Shown one piece after another: positions 37,239-46,929 of a stretch of 64,000 nt of DNA. Position 1 is the stretch's first letter; every line of letters begins with the position of its first letter. The notes below the pieces were generated by a model. It was not told where the DNA came from. It searched no databases and saw only the letters and a program-made list of their open reading frames with translations. Source of the stretch: Pseudomonas alcaliphila JAB1 (GTDB lineage Bacteria; Pseudomonadota; Gammaproteobacteria; Pseudomonadales; Pseudomonadaceae); the NCBI RefSeq assembly GCF_001941865.1, contig NZ_CP016162.1, positions 5,142,501 through 5,206,500 of the forward strand, read 5' to 3'. A program made the position numbers and the translations under genes.

Positions 37239-38210
37239 TTACAGCCAGCCGCGTTCTTTGTAGTAACGCTCGGCACCCTCATGCAGAGGGGCAGTCAGAC
37301 CGACCTTGATCATGTCCTCTTCCTTCAGGTCAGCGAAGGCCGGGTGCAGACGCTTGAAGCGGTCGATGTTGTCGAACACGGACTTGACCAGTTGGTAGAC
37401 CACTTCCGGATCGGCCTTGGCGCTGGTGGACAGCACGGCCTTGCCACCGATGGACGGCGTCGGCTGATCGTTGCCCTTGTACAGACCGCCAGGGATGTCG
37501 GCCTTGGTGTAGTAGGTCTTCTCGGCCAGCAGTTTGTCGATCTCGGCGCCGGTCACCGGAACCAGAACGGCGTCGGTGGTGGTGGTGGCTTCCTGGATCG
37601 CGCCATTCGGATGACCGACGAAGTAGGTCATGGCATCGATGTTGTTGTCGCCCAGAGCGCTGGCCTGTTCGGCCGGCTTCAGCTCGGCAGCCAGAGCGAA
37701 GGCAGAGCGATCCCAGCCTTTGACAGCCATGATCTCTTCCAGGGTGTCACGCTGACCGGAACCCGGGTTGCCGATGTTGACGCGCTTGCCCTTGAGGTCA
37801 TCGAAGCTGGCGATATTGGCGCTACGACGGGCAAGGACGGTGAACACTTCACTCTGCAGCGAGAACACCGCACGGATATCGCTCATCGCACCTTCGGCTT
37901 CGAACGGCGCAGCGCCGTTGAGGGCCTTGAACTGGTGGTCGGACTGCATGATGCCGAAGTTGAATTCGCCGCTGCGAATGCCATTCACGTTGGCCACACC
38001 GCCGCCGCTGGCCGGCGCGTTGCACTTGATGCCGTGCTCAGCCGAGCCACGGTTGAGGAAACGGCAGATGGACTGGCCGGCAACGTAATAGACGCCGGTC
38101 TGGCCGCCAGTGCCGATGGTGACGAATTTCTCTTCAGCCTGTGCCATACCACTCAGGGCAGTGCCCGCGAGTGCGGCGGACAGGACCCATGCCAAGGATT
38201 TGCCTTTCAT
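37239..38210 (-). CDS. TAXI family TRAP transporter solute-binding protein
   Basis: A 323-residue exported protein. The ATG at 38210 has AAGGAGATTTCCC before it. Signal peptide MKGKSLAWVLSAALAGTALS ends near MAQA. The TAXI signature TIGTGGQTGVYYVAGQSICRFLN and SGGGVANVNGIRSGEFNFGIMQSD are present. It delivers substrate to the fused TRAP permease downstream. Divergent from an AraC regulator. Confidence 0.9.
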   Translation of the reverse strand: MKGKSLAWVLSAALAGTALSGMAQAEEKFVTIGTGGQTGVYYVAGQSICRFLNRGSAEHGIKCNAPASGGGVANVNGIRSGEFNFGIMQSDHQFKALNGAAPFEAEGAMSDIRAVFSLQSEVFTVLARRSANIASFDDLKGKRVNIGNPGSGQRDTLEEIMAVKGWDRSAFALAAELKPAEQASALGDNNIDAMTYFVGHPNGAIQEATTTTDAVLVPVTGAEIDKLLAEKTYYTKADIPGGLYKGNDQPTPSIGGKAVLSTSAKADPEVVYQLVKSVFDNIDRFKRLHPAFADLKEEDMIKVGLTAPLHEGAERYYKERGWL

Positions 38211-38380
38211 GGGAAATCTCCTTTTTCTGTTGTTTTGAGCGAGCGCGCCTTGTGAGCGACGTCCGGGTGGGAAGTCTAACTGCTTGCGACGAATATGCAC
38301 GCCTTGTTGACCAACCGGTCGTAACTCATTGTGTGGGGCGCAGGCTATCGTCCAACCCCGGCATTGGGCAGAATCGGCCA

Positions 38381-39409
38381 ATGTCGAACGTCCTTCATGA
38401 ATCATCGCAGGCCTCGGTCAGCGCCAGTCTGACCCAGGCTGTGCTGCACGCAGCCAGTCGCCTCGGCCTCGACCGTCAGGCGCTGCTCAGCGTCTGTAAC
38501 CTGACTGACCAGCAACTGGCTGACCCCGACGCACGCATTCCCTTCAGCGTCCAGCAGACCCTCTGGCACGAGCTGGATTCACGCCTGCAGCACCCGGAAC
38601 CCGGCCTGCTGCTCGGGCGCAACCTCACCCCAGGCCCATTCAGCGTCCTCAGCTATCTGCTGCAGAGCAGCGCCACCCTGGGCGATGCGCTGAACGCCGC
38701 ACTACGCTATCAGCGCCTCGGTGGCGAGGGCGGCGAACTGCATATCGAGACGCGCGACGACAGCCTGTTGCTGCTGTATCGCCCATTGCATCCGCAGCAT
38801 CCGGCAACCCGCATCCGCGTACTGGCGATGATGGCCTGCTGGGTGCAGATGACCATGCCGCTGCTCGACGACTTCCGCCTGCTCGGTGCGCAATTTCGTC
38901 ACGCTGCACCAGCCGACCTTGCGCCCTATCAGGACGTGTTCGCCTGCCCACTGCAGTTCGCCAGCGACGACTACGCCATCGCCCTGCCCCGGACCCTGGG
39001 TCAGGCGCCCCTGATCCAGGCCAACCCGCCGCTGCAGCAACTGCTGCGCCAGCATGCCGAAACCCTGCTCGCCCGCTTGCCCAGCGCCAGCCTCAGTGCG
39101 CGGGTCATCGGCCTGCTCGGCGAGCAACTGGCGCACGGCGAACCCGACCGCGCCGAACTGGCCCGCGCATTGAACCTGAGCGAACGCACCCTGCAGCGCA
39201 GGCTGGCCGAAGAGGGCTGCAGCTATCAGCACCTGCTGGCCGACACACGCCGCCAGCTGGCCGAACAACACCTGCGCGACGGACGCCTGCCTGCGGCGGA
39301 AATCGCCCTGCTGCTGGGCTACTCCGAACCCAGCGTATTCTTCCGCGCCTTCCGCCAGTGGACCGGCCTGACCCCTGGCGAATACCGCGCCCAGCACGGC
39401 ACTGCCTGA
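38381..39409 (+). CDS. AraC family regulator with arabinose-binding-type N-terminus
   Basis: A 342-residue protein. Residues 20-200 resemble the Arabinose_bd ligand domain (LLQSSATLGDALNAALRYQRL). The C-terminal AraC helix-turn-helix pair is clear: ELARALNLSERTLQRRLAEE and AAEIALLLGYSEPSVFFRAF. It is divergent from the TAXI binding protein across 170 bp, so it probably controls that TRAP operon; this is inference. Confidence 0.85.
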   Translation: MSNVLHESSQASVSASLTQAVLHAASRLGLDRQALLSVCNLTDQQLADPDARIPFSVQQTLWHELDSRLQHPEPGLLLGRNLTPGPFSVLSYLLQSSATLGDALNAALRYQRLGGEGGELHIETRDDSLLLLYRPLHPQHPATRIRVLAMMACWVQMTMPLLDDFRLLGAQFRHAAPADLAPYQDVFACPLQFASDDYAIALPRTLGQAPLIQANPPLQQLLRQHAETLLARLPSASLSARVIGLLGEQLAHGEPDRAELARALNLSERTLQRRLAEEGCSYQHLLADTRRQLAEQHLRDGRLPAAEIALLLGYSEPSVFFRAFRQWTGLTPGEYRAQHGTA

Positions 39410-39605
39410 GGCACAGGTTCGCTCGCCAACACGGCGGTCCTGGGCACCATTCGCCACGCTCATCACCGAGCATCCCGCGGCGCAAACCAACCACGTCGGC
39501 ATCAGCGCATCACCCGTATCGATGATGACTATGCCTGTGCCTGACGTGCGCTGCCTGGACCCGAGGGGTTAGAGTGGCCGGCCATGCAACGAGGAGAATT
39601 CCCCA

Positions 39606-40607
39606 ATGAGCCGACTGGCCTCCATCAAGCTCTCCACCCTCGACCTGGCGCCGATTCGCGACGATGGCGATGCCGCTCAGGCCCTGCACAATTCGCTGGC
39701 GCTGGCCCGACATGTCGAGAGCCTCGGCTTCGAGAGATTCTGGGTGGCCGAGCACCACAACATGGACGGCATCGCCAGCTCCGCCACCTCCGTGCTGATT
39801 GGCTATCTGGCCGCCGGCACCTCGAAAATCCGCCTGGGCGCTGGCGGCGTGATGCTGCCCAACCATGCGCCGCTGGTGATTGCCGAACAGTTCGGCACCC
39901 TCGCCACGCTCTATCCCGGGCGTATCGAACTGGGCCTGGGCCGCGCGCCCGGCGCCGATCAGTACACCGCCCATGCCCTGCGCCGTAGCCGCGATGGCAG
40001 CGCCGACGACTTTCCCAATGATGTCGAGGAACTGCAGGCCTACCTCGGCCCGCGCCAGGAAGGCCAGCGGGTGATCGCCATGCCCGGGGCGGGGACCAAT
40101 GTGCCGATCTGGCTGCTCGGCTCCAGCCTGTTCAGCGCCCAGCTGGCCGGCATGAAGGGCCTGCCTTACGCCTTCGCCTCGCACTTCGCACCGCGCTACA
40201 TGCACGAGGCGATCCGCATCTACCGCAACCACTTCCGCCCCTCGGCGGTGCTAGACAAGCCTTATGTGATGCTTGGCGTGCCGCTGCTGGCAGCCGACAG
40301 CGACGAGCAGGCGCAGTACCTGGCCACCTCCGCGTTCCAGCGCATCCTGGCGCTGATCCGCGGCCAGAGCCTGGTGCAACGCAAGCCCGTACCGAGCATG
40401 GACGGCCTGTGGCTGCCGCACGAGCGCCAGGCCGTCGGCGAGTTCTTCGGCCTGGCTACCATCGGCGGGCCACAGACCGTGCGTCAGCGCCTGGAACAGT
40501 TGCTGGAGCAAACCGAAGCGGACGAGCTGATCTTCACCTGCGACATGTACGACTTCGCCGACCGCCTGCACGCCTTCGACATTCTTGCCGAGCTGCAACA
40601 CGGCTAA
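39606..40607 (+). CDS. LLM class flavin-dependent oxidoreductase (MsnO8 type)
   Basis: A 333-residue luciferase-like protein starting [40 protein letters not shown], the [20 protein letters not shown] core and [11 protein letters not shown] are typical of the MsnO8 subgroup. It binds FMN/F420-type flavin; the substrate is unknown. GAGGAG is upstream of the ATG. Confidence 0.9.
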   Translation: MSRLASIKLSTLDLAPIRDDGDAAQALHNSLALARHVESLGFERFWVAEHHNMDGIASSATSVLIGYLAAGTSKIRLGAGGVMLPNHAPLVIAEQFGTLATLYPGRIELGLGRAPGADQYTAHALRRSRDGSADDFPNDVEELQAYLGPRQEGQRVIAMPGAGTNVPIWLLGSSLFSAQLAGMKGLPYAFASHFAPRYMHEAIRIYRNHFRPSAVLDKPYVMLGVPLLAADSDEQAQYLATSAFQRILALIRGQSLVQRKPVPSMDGLWLPHERQAVGEFFGLATIGGPQTVRQRLEQLLEQTEADELIFTCDMYDFADRLHAFDILAELQHG

Positions 40608-40689
40608 GTGCGAACTTGTACGCGTGACTGCCCTCTGAACAGAACAGGCCGCCAGATCGGTGGCCCCGTTCATACGATGGGAGACGCAT

Positions 40690-41115
40690 ATGAAGAAGAC
40701 AGCTTCGGCCCACTGGCAAGGTGGTATCAAGGACGGCAAAGGCACCATCTCTACCGAAAGTGGCGTCCTCAAGGACTCGCCCTACGGTTTCAACACCCGC
40801 TTCGAGGACAAGCCCGGCACCAACCCCGAAGAGCTGATCGGCGCCGCTCATGCGGGCTGCTTCTCCATGGCGCTGTCCAAGGAGCTGGGCGACGCCGGCA
40901 TGACCGCCGAGAGCATCGACACCAAGGCGCAAGTGACCCTGGAAAAGGTCGAAGGCGGCTTCGAGATCAGCGCCGTGCACCTGACGCTTCGTGCGAAGAT
41001 CCCCGGCGCCGAACGCACTGCCTTCGAGAAAGCCGTGGAAGCGGCCAAGACCGGCTGCCCGGTATCCAAGGTACTGAACGCCACGATCACCCTGGAAGGC
41101 ATACTCGAAGCCTGA
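40690..41115 (+). CDS. osmC: OsmC organic hydroperoxide-reducing protein
   Basis: A 141-residue protein very similar in layout to E. coli OsmC: KGTISTESGVLKDSPYGFNT, EELIGAAHAGCFSMALS with the peroxidatic cysteine, and TGCPVSKVLNATITLEG with the second cysteine. It detoxifies organic hydroperoxides using dithiols and is usually osmotically or stationary-phase induced. The start MKKTASAHWQGG was chosen over an upstream frame by family length. Confidence 0.95.
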   Translation: MKKTASAHWQGGIKDGKGTISTESGVLKDSPYGFNTRFEDKPGTNPEELIGAAHAGCFSMALSKELGDAGMTAESIDTKAQVTLEKVEGGFEISAVHLTLRAKIPGAERTAFEKAVEAAKTGCPVSKVLNATITLEGILEA

Positions 41116-41127
41116 CCTTGCACCCGC

Positions 41128-41156
41128 GGCGCACCCATTGATCAGTGGGGTGCGCC
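41128..41156. terminator. Bidirectional hairpin between osmC and a convergent gene
   Basis: GGCGCACCC (41128-41136) pairs perfectly with GGGTGCGCC (41148-41156) with an 11-nt loop, between two convergent stops. No strong T tract; it may act as a REP-like RNA-stabilising hairpin. Confidence 0.55.
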
Positions 41157-41174
41157 GTGCGGATCAGCCCTGGC

Positions 41175-41597
41175 CTAGATGGCCGTCCCGCAACGCAGCA
41201 CTTCGCCACGCGCCAACACGTTGCGTTGCTCGTCATACAGCCAGGCCTGCGCTTTCATCAGTTGTTGGCGCGCCTCGATTCGATAGCGTTGACCGGCTGC
41301 GAAGTCGTCGTAGCGCAGGCGAATCTCGCAGGTCATGCGCAATGGCTCGCTCTGCATCCCTATCGACCCACCGCTACGCACCTCGAACTGGAAGCGTGTT
41401 TCCAGCTCATGCTGGCCGGGCGTCACCTGAAAGTAGCGGCCATCCGGCCAGCGCTTGCCGTCCAGGCGGTCGGCCATCAGCAAGGTATCGGCGGTGGAAT
41501 ACAACTCGACCCAGGCCTGCTGCGGGTCGGGCTTGGGCAGGGGGGAAGCACAGGCCCCGAGCATCATCAGGGCGGGAGCGAGAAACAGGGCGCGCAT
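41175..41597 (-). CDS. Small lipoprotein of unknown function
   Basis: A 140-residue lipoprotein; MRALFLAPALMMLGAC has the lipobox LGAC. The mature part is predicted beta-rich (WPDGRYFQVTPGQHELETRF, MTCEIRLRYDDFAAGQRYRI), suggestive of a small immunoglobulin-like or PEGA-like envelope domain. The start at 41597 fits the signal peptide. No family recognised. Confidence 0.65.
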   Translation of the reverse strand: MRALFLAPALMMLGACASPLPKPDPQQAWVELYSTADTLLMADRLDGKRWPDGRYFQVTPGQHELETRFQFEVRSGGSIGMQSEPLRMTCEIRLRYDDFAAGQRYRIEARQQLMKAQAWLYDEQRNVLARGEVLRCGTAI

Positions 41598-41721
41598 GGC
41601 GACCTCCACGGTAGGGTTCAGGCACCAGCCTACATCGGGAGGCGGGCAAAACCGAGGCGAAACGAGCGTATTCACACGCACGGGGCTGGAGACAAGCAAC
41701 GCGATCAGCTAGCGTGACGGC

Positions 41722-42783
41722 ATGCCCAACGCCTCTTCTAAAGACCTGCTGCGCCGCTGCGCGGTTCCCCTGCTTGCCCTGCTGCTGGGCGGCTGCTCGA
41801 CCCTCGACTATTACGCCCATCTCGGTCAGGGCCAATGGCAACTGTTGCAGGCACGCCAGCCAGTCGAACGCCTGCTCGACGACTCGGCCACCGACCCCGA
41901 CCTGGCCAGGCGCCTGACGCTGAGCCAACAGGCGCGGGACTTTGCCAGCGCCAGCCTGCAGTTGCCAGAGAACCGCAGCTATCGCCTCTACGCCGACCTG
42001 GAGCGCCCCTTCGTGGTGTGGAATGTGTTCGCCACGCCAGAGTTCTCCCTCGACCCCGAGCTGCACTGTTTCCCCATCGCCGGTTGCGTCGCCTACCGCG
42101 GCTACTACCAGCAGGGCCGAGCCCGCGGTGCTGCCGCGCTGCTGCGTCAGCAGGGCCTGGACACCTACATCGGCGGTGTCGAGGCCTATTCCACCCTGGG
42201 CTGGTTCGACGACCCGCTGCTCAACACCATGCTGCGCTGGAGCGACGAGCGTTTCATCGCGGTGATCTTCCACGAGCTGGCGCACCAGCAGTACTACCTG
42301 CCCGGCGATACCGCCTTCAACGAGTCCTTCGCCACCTTCGTCGAACGCGAGGGGCTGCGTCAGTGGCACGCGGCCCGTGGTGAAACGCCGCCGGCCAGCG
42401 ACGACCGCCAGCGCCAGCAGTTCATCGAACTGGTGCTGGCCAGCCGCGAGCGTTTGCGTCAGCTCTATGCCAGCAATCTGTCAGAAGAAGCCATGCGCGC
42501 CGCCAAGCAAACCGAGTTCGAGCGCCTGCGCCGCGACTACCGCGCCTTGCGCCAGCGCGAATGGGGCGGCCAGGGTCGTTATGACGCCTGGATCGAAAGC
42601 CCGCTGAACAACGCCAAGCTGCTGCCCTTCGGCCTCTACGACCAATGGGTGCCGGCTTTCGCGGCACTGTTCACGCGCGAGGGCCGGGATTGGCGAGCGT
42701 TCTACGCCGCCGTGGCCGCGCTCAGTCGGCTGCCGGAAGCGGATCGTCGGGCCGCGTTGGAAAGCCTGATGCAAAACGACTAG
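41722..42783 (+). CDS. Putative aminopeptidase (Aminopep family) lipoprotein
   Basis: A 353-residue lipoprotein with LLALLLGGC as lipobox. The metal site FHELAHQQYYLPGDTAFNESFATFVE at about residues 183-208 gives HExxH (His at about 184) and the downstream glutamates of a zinc metallopeptidase. The whole length matches the Aminopep family, common in Pseudomonas but poorly studied. Probably faces the periplasm. Confidence 0.85.
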   Translation: MPNASSKDLLRRCAVPLLALLLGGCSTLDYYAHLGQGQWQLLQARQPVERLLDDSATDPDLARRLTLSQQARDFASASLQLPENRSYRLYADLERPFVVWNVFATPEFSLDPELHCFPIAGCVAYRGYYQQGRARGAAALLRQQGLDTYIGGVEAYSTLGWFDDPLLNTMLRWSDERFIAVIFHELAHQQYYLPGDTAFNESFATFVEREGLRQWHAARGETPPASDDRQRQQFIELVLASRERLRQLYASNLSEEAMRAAKQTEFERLRRDYRALRQREWGGQGRYDAWIESPLNNAKLLPFGLYDQWVPAFAALFTREGRDWRAFYAAVAALSRLPEADRRAALESLMQND

Positions 42784-42846
42784 AACTGCGGGGCAAATTG
42801 CCAGTCCAACCTACTCAGGTTTCGCCCAACACCGGAGGTACAAGCG

Positions 42847-43077
42847 ATGCAACGACTGATTCCCGCCCTGGCCCTGATGCTCCTTGCTGGCGGCGCGCTG
42901 GCCGCGCCCAAGCCCTGCGAAGAACTCAAGCAGGAAATCGAAGTGAAGATTCAGGCCAACAACGTGCCCAGCTACACCCTGGAAATCGTGCCCAACGACG
43001 AAGTTCAGGATCAGAGCATGGTTGTCGGCAGCTGCGACGGCGGCACCAAGAAGATCGTCTATCAGCGCAACGGCTGA
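42847..43077 (+). CDS. DUF1161 exported small protein
   Basis: A 76-residue protein with signal peptide MQRLIPALALMLLAGGALAA. The mature part has two cysteines (KPCEELK, GSCDGGTKKIVYQR), the DUF1161 pattern of small periplasmic proteins. CCGGAGG is upstream of the ATG. Function unknown. Confidence 0.8.
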   Translation: MQRLIPALALMLLAGGALAAPKPCEELKQEIEVKIQANNVPSYTLEIVPNDEVQDQSMVVGSCDGGTKKIVYQRNG

Positions 43078-43085
43078 TACACCCC

Positions 43086-43149
43086 TGTAGGAGCGAGCTT
43101 GCTCGCGAAGCTTTCGCTTTCATTCGCGAGCAGAGCTCGCTCCTACAGT
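43086..43149. repeat. REP-type inverted pair
   Basis: Two inverted REP units, each related to TGTAGGAGCGAGCTTGCTCG, face each other (43086-43108 and 43126-43149) around a short loop. This is a common Pseudomonas repeat found after genes, and may stabilise or end the two convergent transcripts. Confidence 0.85.
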
Positions 43150-43151
43150 TT

Positions 43152-43799
43152 TCAGCAGATGAAGGCCTGACGCATTTCTTCCAGCGTCTCGAAATGAAAG
43201 TCCGGCGTCTCGCCGAGCAACTCCTCACGACTACCGAAGCCGTAACCGACCGCCACCGCCTGCAAACCGTTGCTGCGTGCGCCGATCAGGTCGTGCTTGC
43301 GGTCGCCGATCATCAGCGCCGAACCGGGCGCCAGTCGTTCCGAGTCCAGCAGATGCGCCAACAGCTCCACCTTGTTGGTGCGGGTGCCATCCAGCTCACT
43401 GCCGTAGATGCGCTTGAAGTAGCGGTCGAAGCCGAAGTGCCGGGCGATTTCCTCGGCGAACACCGTCGGCTTGCTGGTCGCGATATAGAGCGTTCGGCCC
43501 TGCGCCACCAGCGCCTCGAGCAGAGTTTCCACGCCGTCGAACACACGATTTTCGTACAGCCCGGTAACCCGAAAGCGCTCGCGGTAGTGGTTGACCGCCT
43601 GCCAGCCGGTGGCCTCGTCCAGCGCGTAGGTGGCCATGAAGCACTGCAACAGGGGCGGGCCGATGAAGTGCTCCAGCGCGGCCAGGTCCGGCTCATCGAT
43701 GCCCAGCTTGGCCAGGGCGTACTGCACCGAGCGGGTAATGCCCTCACGCGGGTCGGTCAGGGTGCCGTCGAGGTCGAAGAGGATGGTGGAGTGATGCAT
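43152..43799 (-). CDS. HAD family hydrolase, phosphoglycolate-phosphatase-like
   Basis: A 215-residue HAD enzyme. Motif I FDLDGTLTD is at residues 8-16, motif III lysine in ATSKPTVF and motif IV GDRKHDLIGARSNG are present. The cap size matches Gph-type phosphatases. Substrate not determinable. Confidence 0.9.
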   Translation of the reverse strand: MHHSTILFDLDGTLTDPREGITRSVQYALAKLGIDEPDLAALEHFIGPPLLQCFMATYALDEATGWQAVNHYRERFRVTGLYENRVFDGVETLLEALVAQGRTLYIATSKPTVFAEEIARHFGFDRYFKRIYGSELDGTRTNKVELLAHLLDSERLAPGSALMIGDRKHDLIGARSNGLQAVAVGYGFGSREELLGETPDFHFETLEEMRQAFIC

Positions 43800-43858
43800 G
43801 GCGGGCGCCTATTCGCAATCGGAACGGCCGCGAAGGATACCCGCCTTTGCCCGCCGGT

Positions 43859-44830
43859 TCACGCCTGGGCGGCCTGCGCGCGATAGCCCCAACGCAGCCC
43901 GAGGCGAGTGAATGGCCACAGCAGCGCCAGTTGCAGGAGGCTGAAGAACAACATCAATACGAGACGGTCTCCCAGTCCAAACCAAAGCAGCGCCAGCAGC
44001 ACAATGCCGCAGAGCAGTGCACTGCCTATCCACAATGACAGGGTGATCGCCACCGCCGCTGCCAGCCGTCCGCCATTGAATCCTCGCACCTGCGCTGGCA
44101 GTGCCGCACGTGCGGTGAAGAACGCGACCAGCAGATACAGCCCGGCATTCACCAGGTTGACCAGTCCCTCCCAGCCCTGCAGCTCGTACCCGTAGGCCAT
44201 CCCGCTCAGCAATTGGGTGGTCATCCCGGCCAGTTGCAGGGATGCCACCACGACGGCCAGCGCGAAGCACCAGGCCAGTGTCGCCCCCGGCACCTGCAAG
44301 TCGTCAGCGACTACTTCGGCCTGGTGTCGAAACAGGTGCAGCAGCAGCCATAGCGGTAGCAGCGCCTCGAGGCAGAAGATCAACAAACCGATGCCCCACC
44401 AACCGAAACCAAACAGCAGGCGCACAGTGCCGTAGACATCCAGTTGCTGGTACAGCCATACGTAGAGTTGCCCAGAGGCAAAGCCCAGAGCCCAGGACAA
44501 CAGCAGGTAGGCCAGGCCATAACCGATCAGCAACCCCGCCGGCTGCCGGTAGCTCGCCAGGCGATGACGCTCCATGTAGGCATTGGTCAGCCAGTAAACC
44601 CCCAGCCCGGCCATCAGCAAATGGGTTAGCCAGTAGCTGGCGACGTAACGCAGCCAGAACGTGGCATCGGTGGCGACATCGCTCATCAGCCACCCGATCA
44701 GCGTGACCGCGATGCTGACCACGCTCATCAGCAGCGCCACGCCCACCAGATGCAGCGGCAACACCGGCAGTTGCCTTGCGGCCAATGTCGGCGCGAGCGG
44801 TTCCGGGGCGAAGGGATTGGGCTCGGTCAT
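43859..44830 (-). CDS. Multi-pass membrane protein of unknown function
   Basis: A 323-residue protein with about eight hydrophobic helices after a short soluble N-terminus (MTEPNPFAPEPLAPTLAA). It ends RLGLRWGYRAQAAQA. The ATG at 44830 was chosen because residues from an upstream frame are not hydrophobic or conserved-looking. I recognise no family; it looks like an integral membrane protein of the kind often annotated as hypothetical in Pseudomonas. Confidence 0.6.
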   Translation of the reverse strand: MTEPNPFAPEPLAPTLAARQLPVLPLHLVGVALLMSVVSIAVTLIGWLMSDVATDATFWLRYVASYWLTHLLMAGLGVYWLTNAYMERHRLASYRQPAGLLIGYGLAYLLLSWALGFASGQLYVWLYQQLDVYGTVRLLFGFGWWGIGLLIFCLEALLPLWLLLHLFRHQAEVVADDLQVPGATLAWCFALAVVVASLQLAGMTTQLLSGMAYGYELQGWEGLVNLVNAGLYLLVAFFTARAALPAQVRGFNGGRLAAAVAITLSLWIGSALLCGIVLLALLWFGLGDRLVLMLFFSLLQLALLWPFTRLGLRWGYRAQAAQA

Positions 44831-44966
44831 GGGGCGATCCTTGTCGTCGATACAGTCCGTTGGGAGGTAGTCGGAGAATAACGACCTCGTTGACGCAGGA
44901 AAGTGCGAAAGCCCGTTTGCGTGCCGCAGTCGATGCAAGGGAGAGGATTTATCCACCTTCATCAAC

Positions 44967-45098
44967 ACCCCTTTTTTCTCGCCGCAACTCTCACATCTTT
45001 AAAATCAGACACTTAACTAACGACCAGAAAAAAGGGTAGAAACGCCTCCAGCCGGGCTTTGATTTTGATAAACAACCACTTGCCCGCTATCTTCCCTA
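44967..45098 (+). promoter_or_regulatory. Leader of CRISPR array 1
   Basis: AT-rich DNA before the first repeat. An inverted pair ACCCCTTTTTTC (44967-44978) and GAAAAAAGGGTAG (45027-45039) lies 48 bp apart, and the second element ends 59 bp before repeat 1. Leader 2 has the same pair at nearly the same distances, so this is probably the integration/IHF signal used in spacer acquisition. Confidence 0.7.
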
Positions 45099-45906
45099 CT
45101 TCACTGCCGAGTAGGCAGCTCAGAGAAGGCCGCGGCACCGCAGAGCAGCGAGGCTATGCTTCACTGCCGAGTAGGCAGCTCAGAGACAGGTGCTGGACTG
45201 CATACGAACGCAAGAGGCCTTCACTGCCGAGTAGGCAGCTCAGAGATTGCCGTCGACCACCGTCACACCCGCCAGCCCCTTCACTGCCGAGTAGGCAGCT
45301 CAGAGAAGGTAGGCGCGGGCGGTGGCGTTGGGCTGCTGCTTCACTGCCGAGTAGGCAGCTCAGAGAGTGGAAAAACGGACGAATCGGCACACCGCCGACT
45401 TCACTGCCGAGTAGGCAGCTCAGAGAAGACGCCGCCGGTGTCCTGATAGGCCGTCAGCCTTCACTGCCGAGTAGGCAGCTCAGAGAAGGTACACGTCACG
45501 GCTGCGCGGCACGTAACCCTTCACTGCCGAGTAGGCAGCTCAGAGAATGAAAGAGCATGGGAAGTGGGGGTTTCGTTACTTCACTGCCGAGTAGGCAGCT
45601 CAGAGATACGCGCCGCGCTGGAGTTACGGCCCGTGGACCTTCACTGCCGAGTAGGCAGCTCAGAGATGGAACACTTCCATGAAAGTGCGCTCGATGGTCT
45701 TCACTGCCGAGTAGGCAGCTCAGAAATCCACAGGGTCGGTGAAGCTGTTGCCATCCCTCTTCACTGCCGAGTAGGCAGCTCAGAAATCGGTGACGGCGTC
45801 CTGGATTCGCTGCAGGGCCTTCACTGCCGAGTAGGCAGCTCAGAAAAAGGGCGACGTGCCAACCATCGGCCACGGCTCCTTCACTGCCGAGTAGGCAGCC
45901 CCACAC
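45099..45906 (+). CRISPR. Type I-F CRISPR array 1: 14 repeats, 13 spacers
   Basis: The 28-nt repeats recur every 60 bp with 32-nt spacers. The repeat starts CTTCACTGCC, has stem CTGCC/GGCAG with loop GAGTA, and ends GCTCAGAGA in repeats 1-10. Repeats 11-13 (45699, 45759, 45819) end GCTCAGAAA. The last (45879) is degenerate after its first 22 bases. The degenerate end on the right puts the leader at the left, and transcription runs toward cas1. Confidence 0.98.
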
Positions 45907-45960
45907 TTGGCACCCACAAGCAAAAGGGCTTAACTGCCAGCATTGTTTCAGGAGCCCCTC

Positions 45961-46929
45961 ATGGACGACATCAGCCCCTCCGACCTCAAGACCATCCTCC
46001 ATTCCAAACGCGCCAACCTCTACTACCTGCAGCACTGCCGGGTGCTGGTCAACGGTGGGCGGGTGGAGTACGTCACCGATGCCGGCAAGCAGTCGCTGTA
46101 CTGGAATATCCCCATCGCCAACACCACCACTATCCTCCTCGGCACCGGTACCTCGATCACCCAGGCGGCGATGCGCGAGCTGGCCAAGGCCGGTGTGCTG
46201 GTGGGCTTCTGTGGCGGTGGCGGCACACCGCTGTTTTCCGCCAACGAGATGGACGTGGAGGTCGCCTGGTTCTCGCCGCAGAGCGAGTACCGCCCCACCG
46301 AGTACCTGCAGAAGTGGGTAGGGTTCTGGTTCGATGACGGCAAGCGCCTGGAGGCGGCCAAAGCCTTTCAACTGGCGCGCCTGCAACGTATCCGCCAGGG
46401 CTGGCTGCATAGTCGGCCCTTGAAGGATGCCGGCTTCCAGGTCGATGCCACTGCCCTGGAAAATGCCCTCGATGCCTCGCAGCGCGCCATCATGGCGGCA
46501 CCGGATAACACCTTCCTGCTTACTGAAGAAGCCCGCCTGAGCAAGCAACTGTTCGCCATCGCCGCCCGTGCCGTCAGCTATGGCGACTTCACCCGCGCCA
46601 AGCACGGCTCCGGCGGCGACCCGGCCAACCGTTTTCTCGACCACGGTAATTACCTGGCCTACGGCCTGGCCGCCAGCGCCACCTGGGTGCTCGGCATCCC
46701 TCATGGTCTGGCCGTGCTGCACGGCAAGACGCGCCGTGGCGGCTTGGTGTTCGACGTGGCCGATCTGGTCAAGGACGCGACCATCCTGCCGCAAGCTTTC
46801 GTCAGCGCCGTGCGCGGCGACGAGGAACAGGAGTTTCGCCAGGCCTGCATCGAAAACCTCACGCGTGGCGAGTCACTGGACTTCATGATCGACACCCTCA
46901 AGGCCGTGGCCGAGCGGGTCGGCGGATGA
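45961..46929 (+). CDS. cas1: Type I-F Cas1 integrase
   Basis: A 322-residue Cas1f starting MDDISPSDLKTILHSKRANL, 54 bp after the array 1 terminal repeat. IANTTTILLGTGTSITQAAM and IPHGLAVLHGKTRRGGLVFDVADLVKD contain the conserved metal-site region. With the Cas2 domain of Cas2-3 it inserts new spacers at the leader ends. Its stop overlaps the cas2-3 start (ATGA). Confidence 0.97.
   Translation: MDDISPSDLKTILHSKRANLYYLQHCRVLVNGGRVEYVTDAGKQSLYWNIPIANTTTILLGTGTSITQAAMRELAKAGVLVGFCGGGGTPLFSANEMDVEVAWFSPQSEYRPTEYLQKWVGFWFDDGKRLEAAKAFQLARLQRIRQGWLHSRPLKDAGFQVDATALENALDASQRAIMAAPDNTFLLTEEARLSKQLFAIAARAVSYGDFTRAKHGSGGDPANRFLDHGNYLAYGLAASATWVLGIPHGLAVLHGKTRRGGLVFDVADLVKDATILPQAFVSAVRGDEEQEFRQACIENLTRGESLDFMIDTLKAVAERVGG

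Noticed and set aside
39510..40232. Minus-strand frame opposite the LLM oxidoreductase
   Set aside because: Antisense shadow; the plus-strand gene has full family motifs.
45154..45550. Frames within the CRISPR arrays giving repetitive peptides
   Set aside because: They simply translate the 60-bp repeat-spacer unit.
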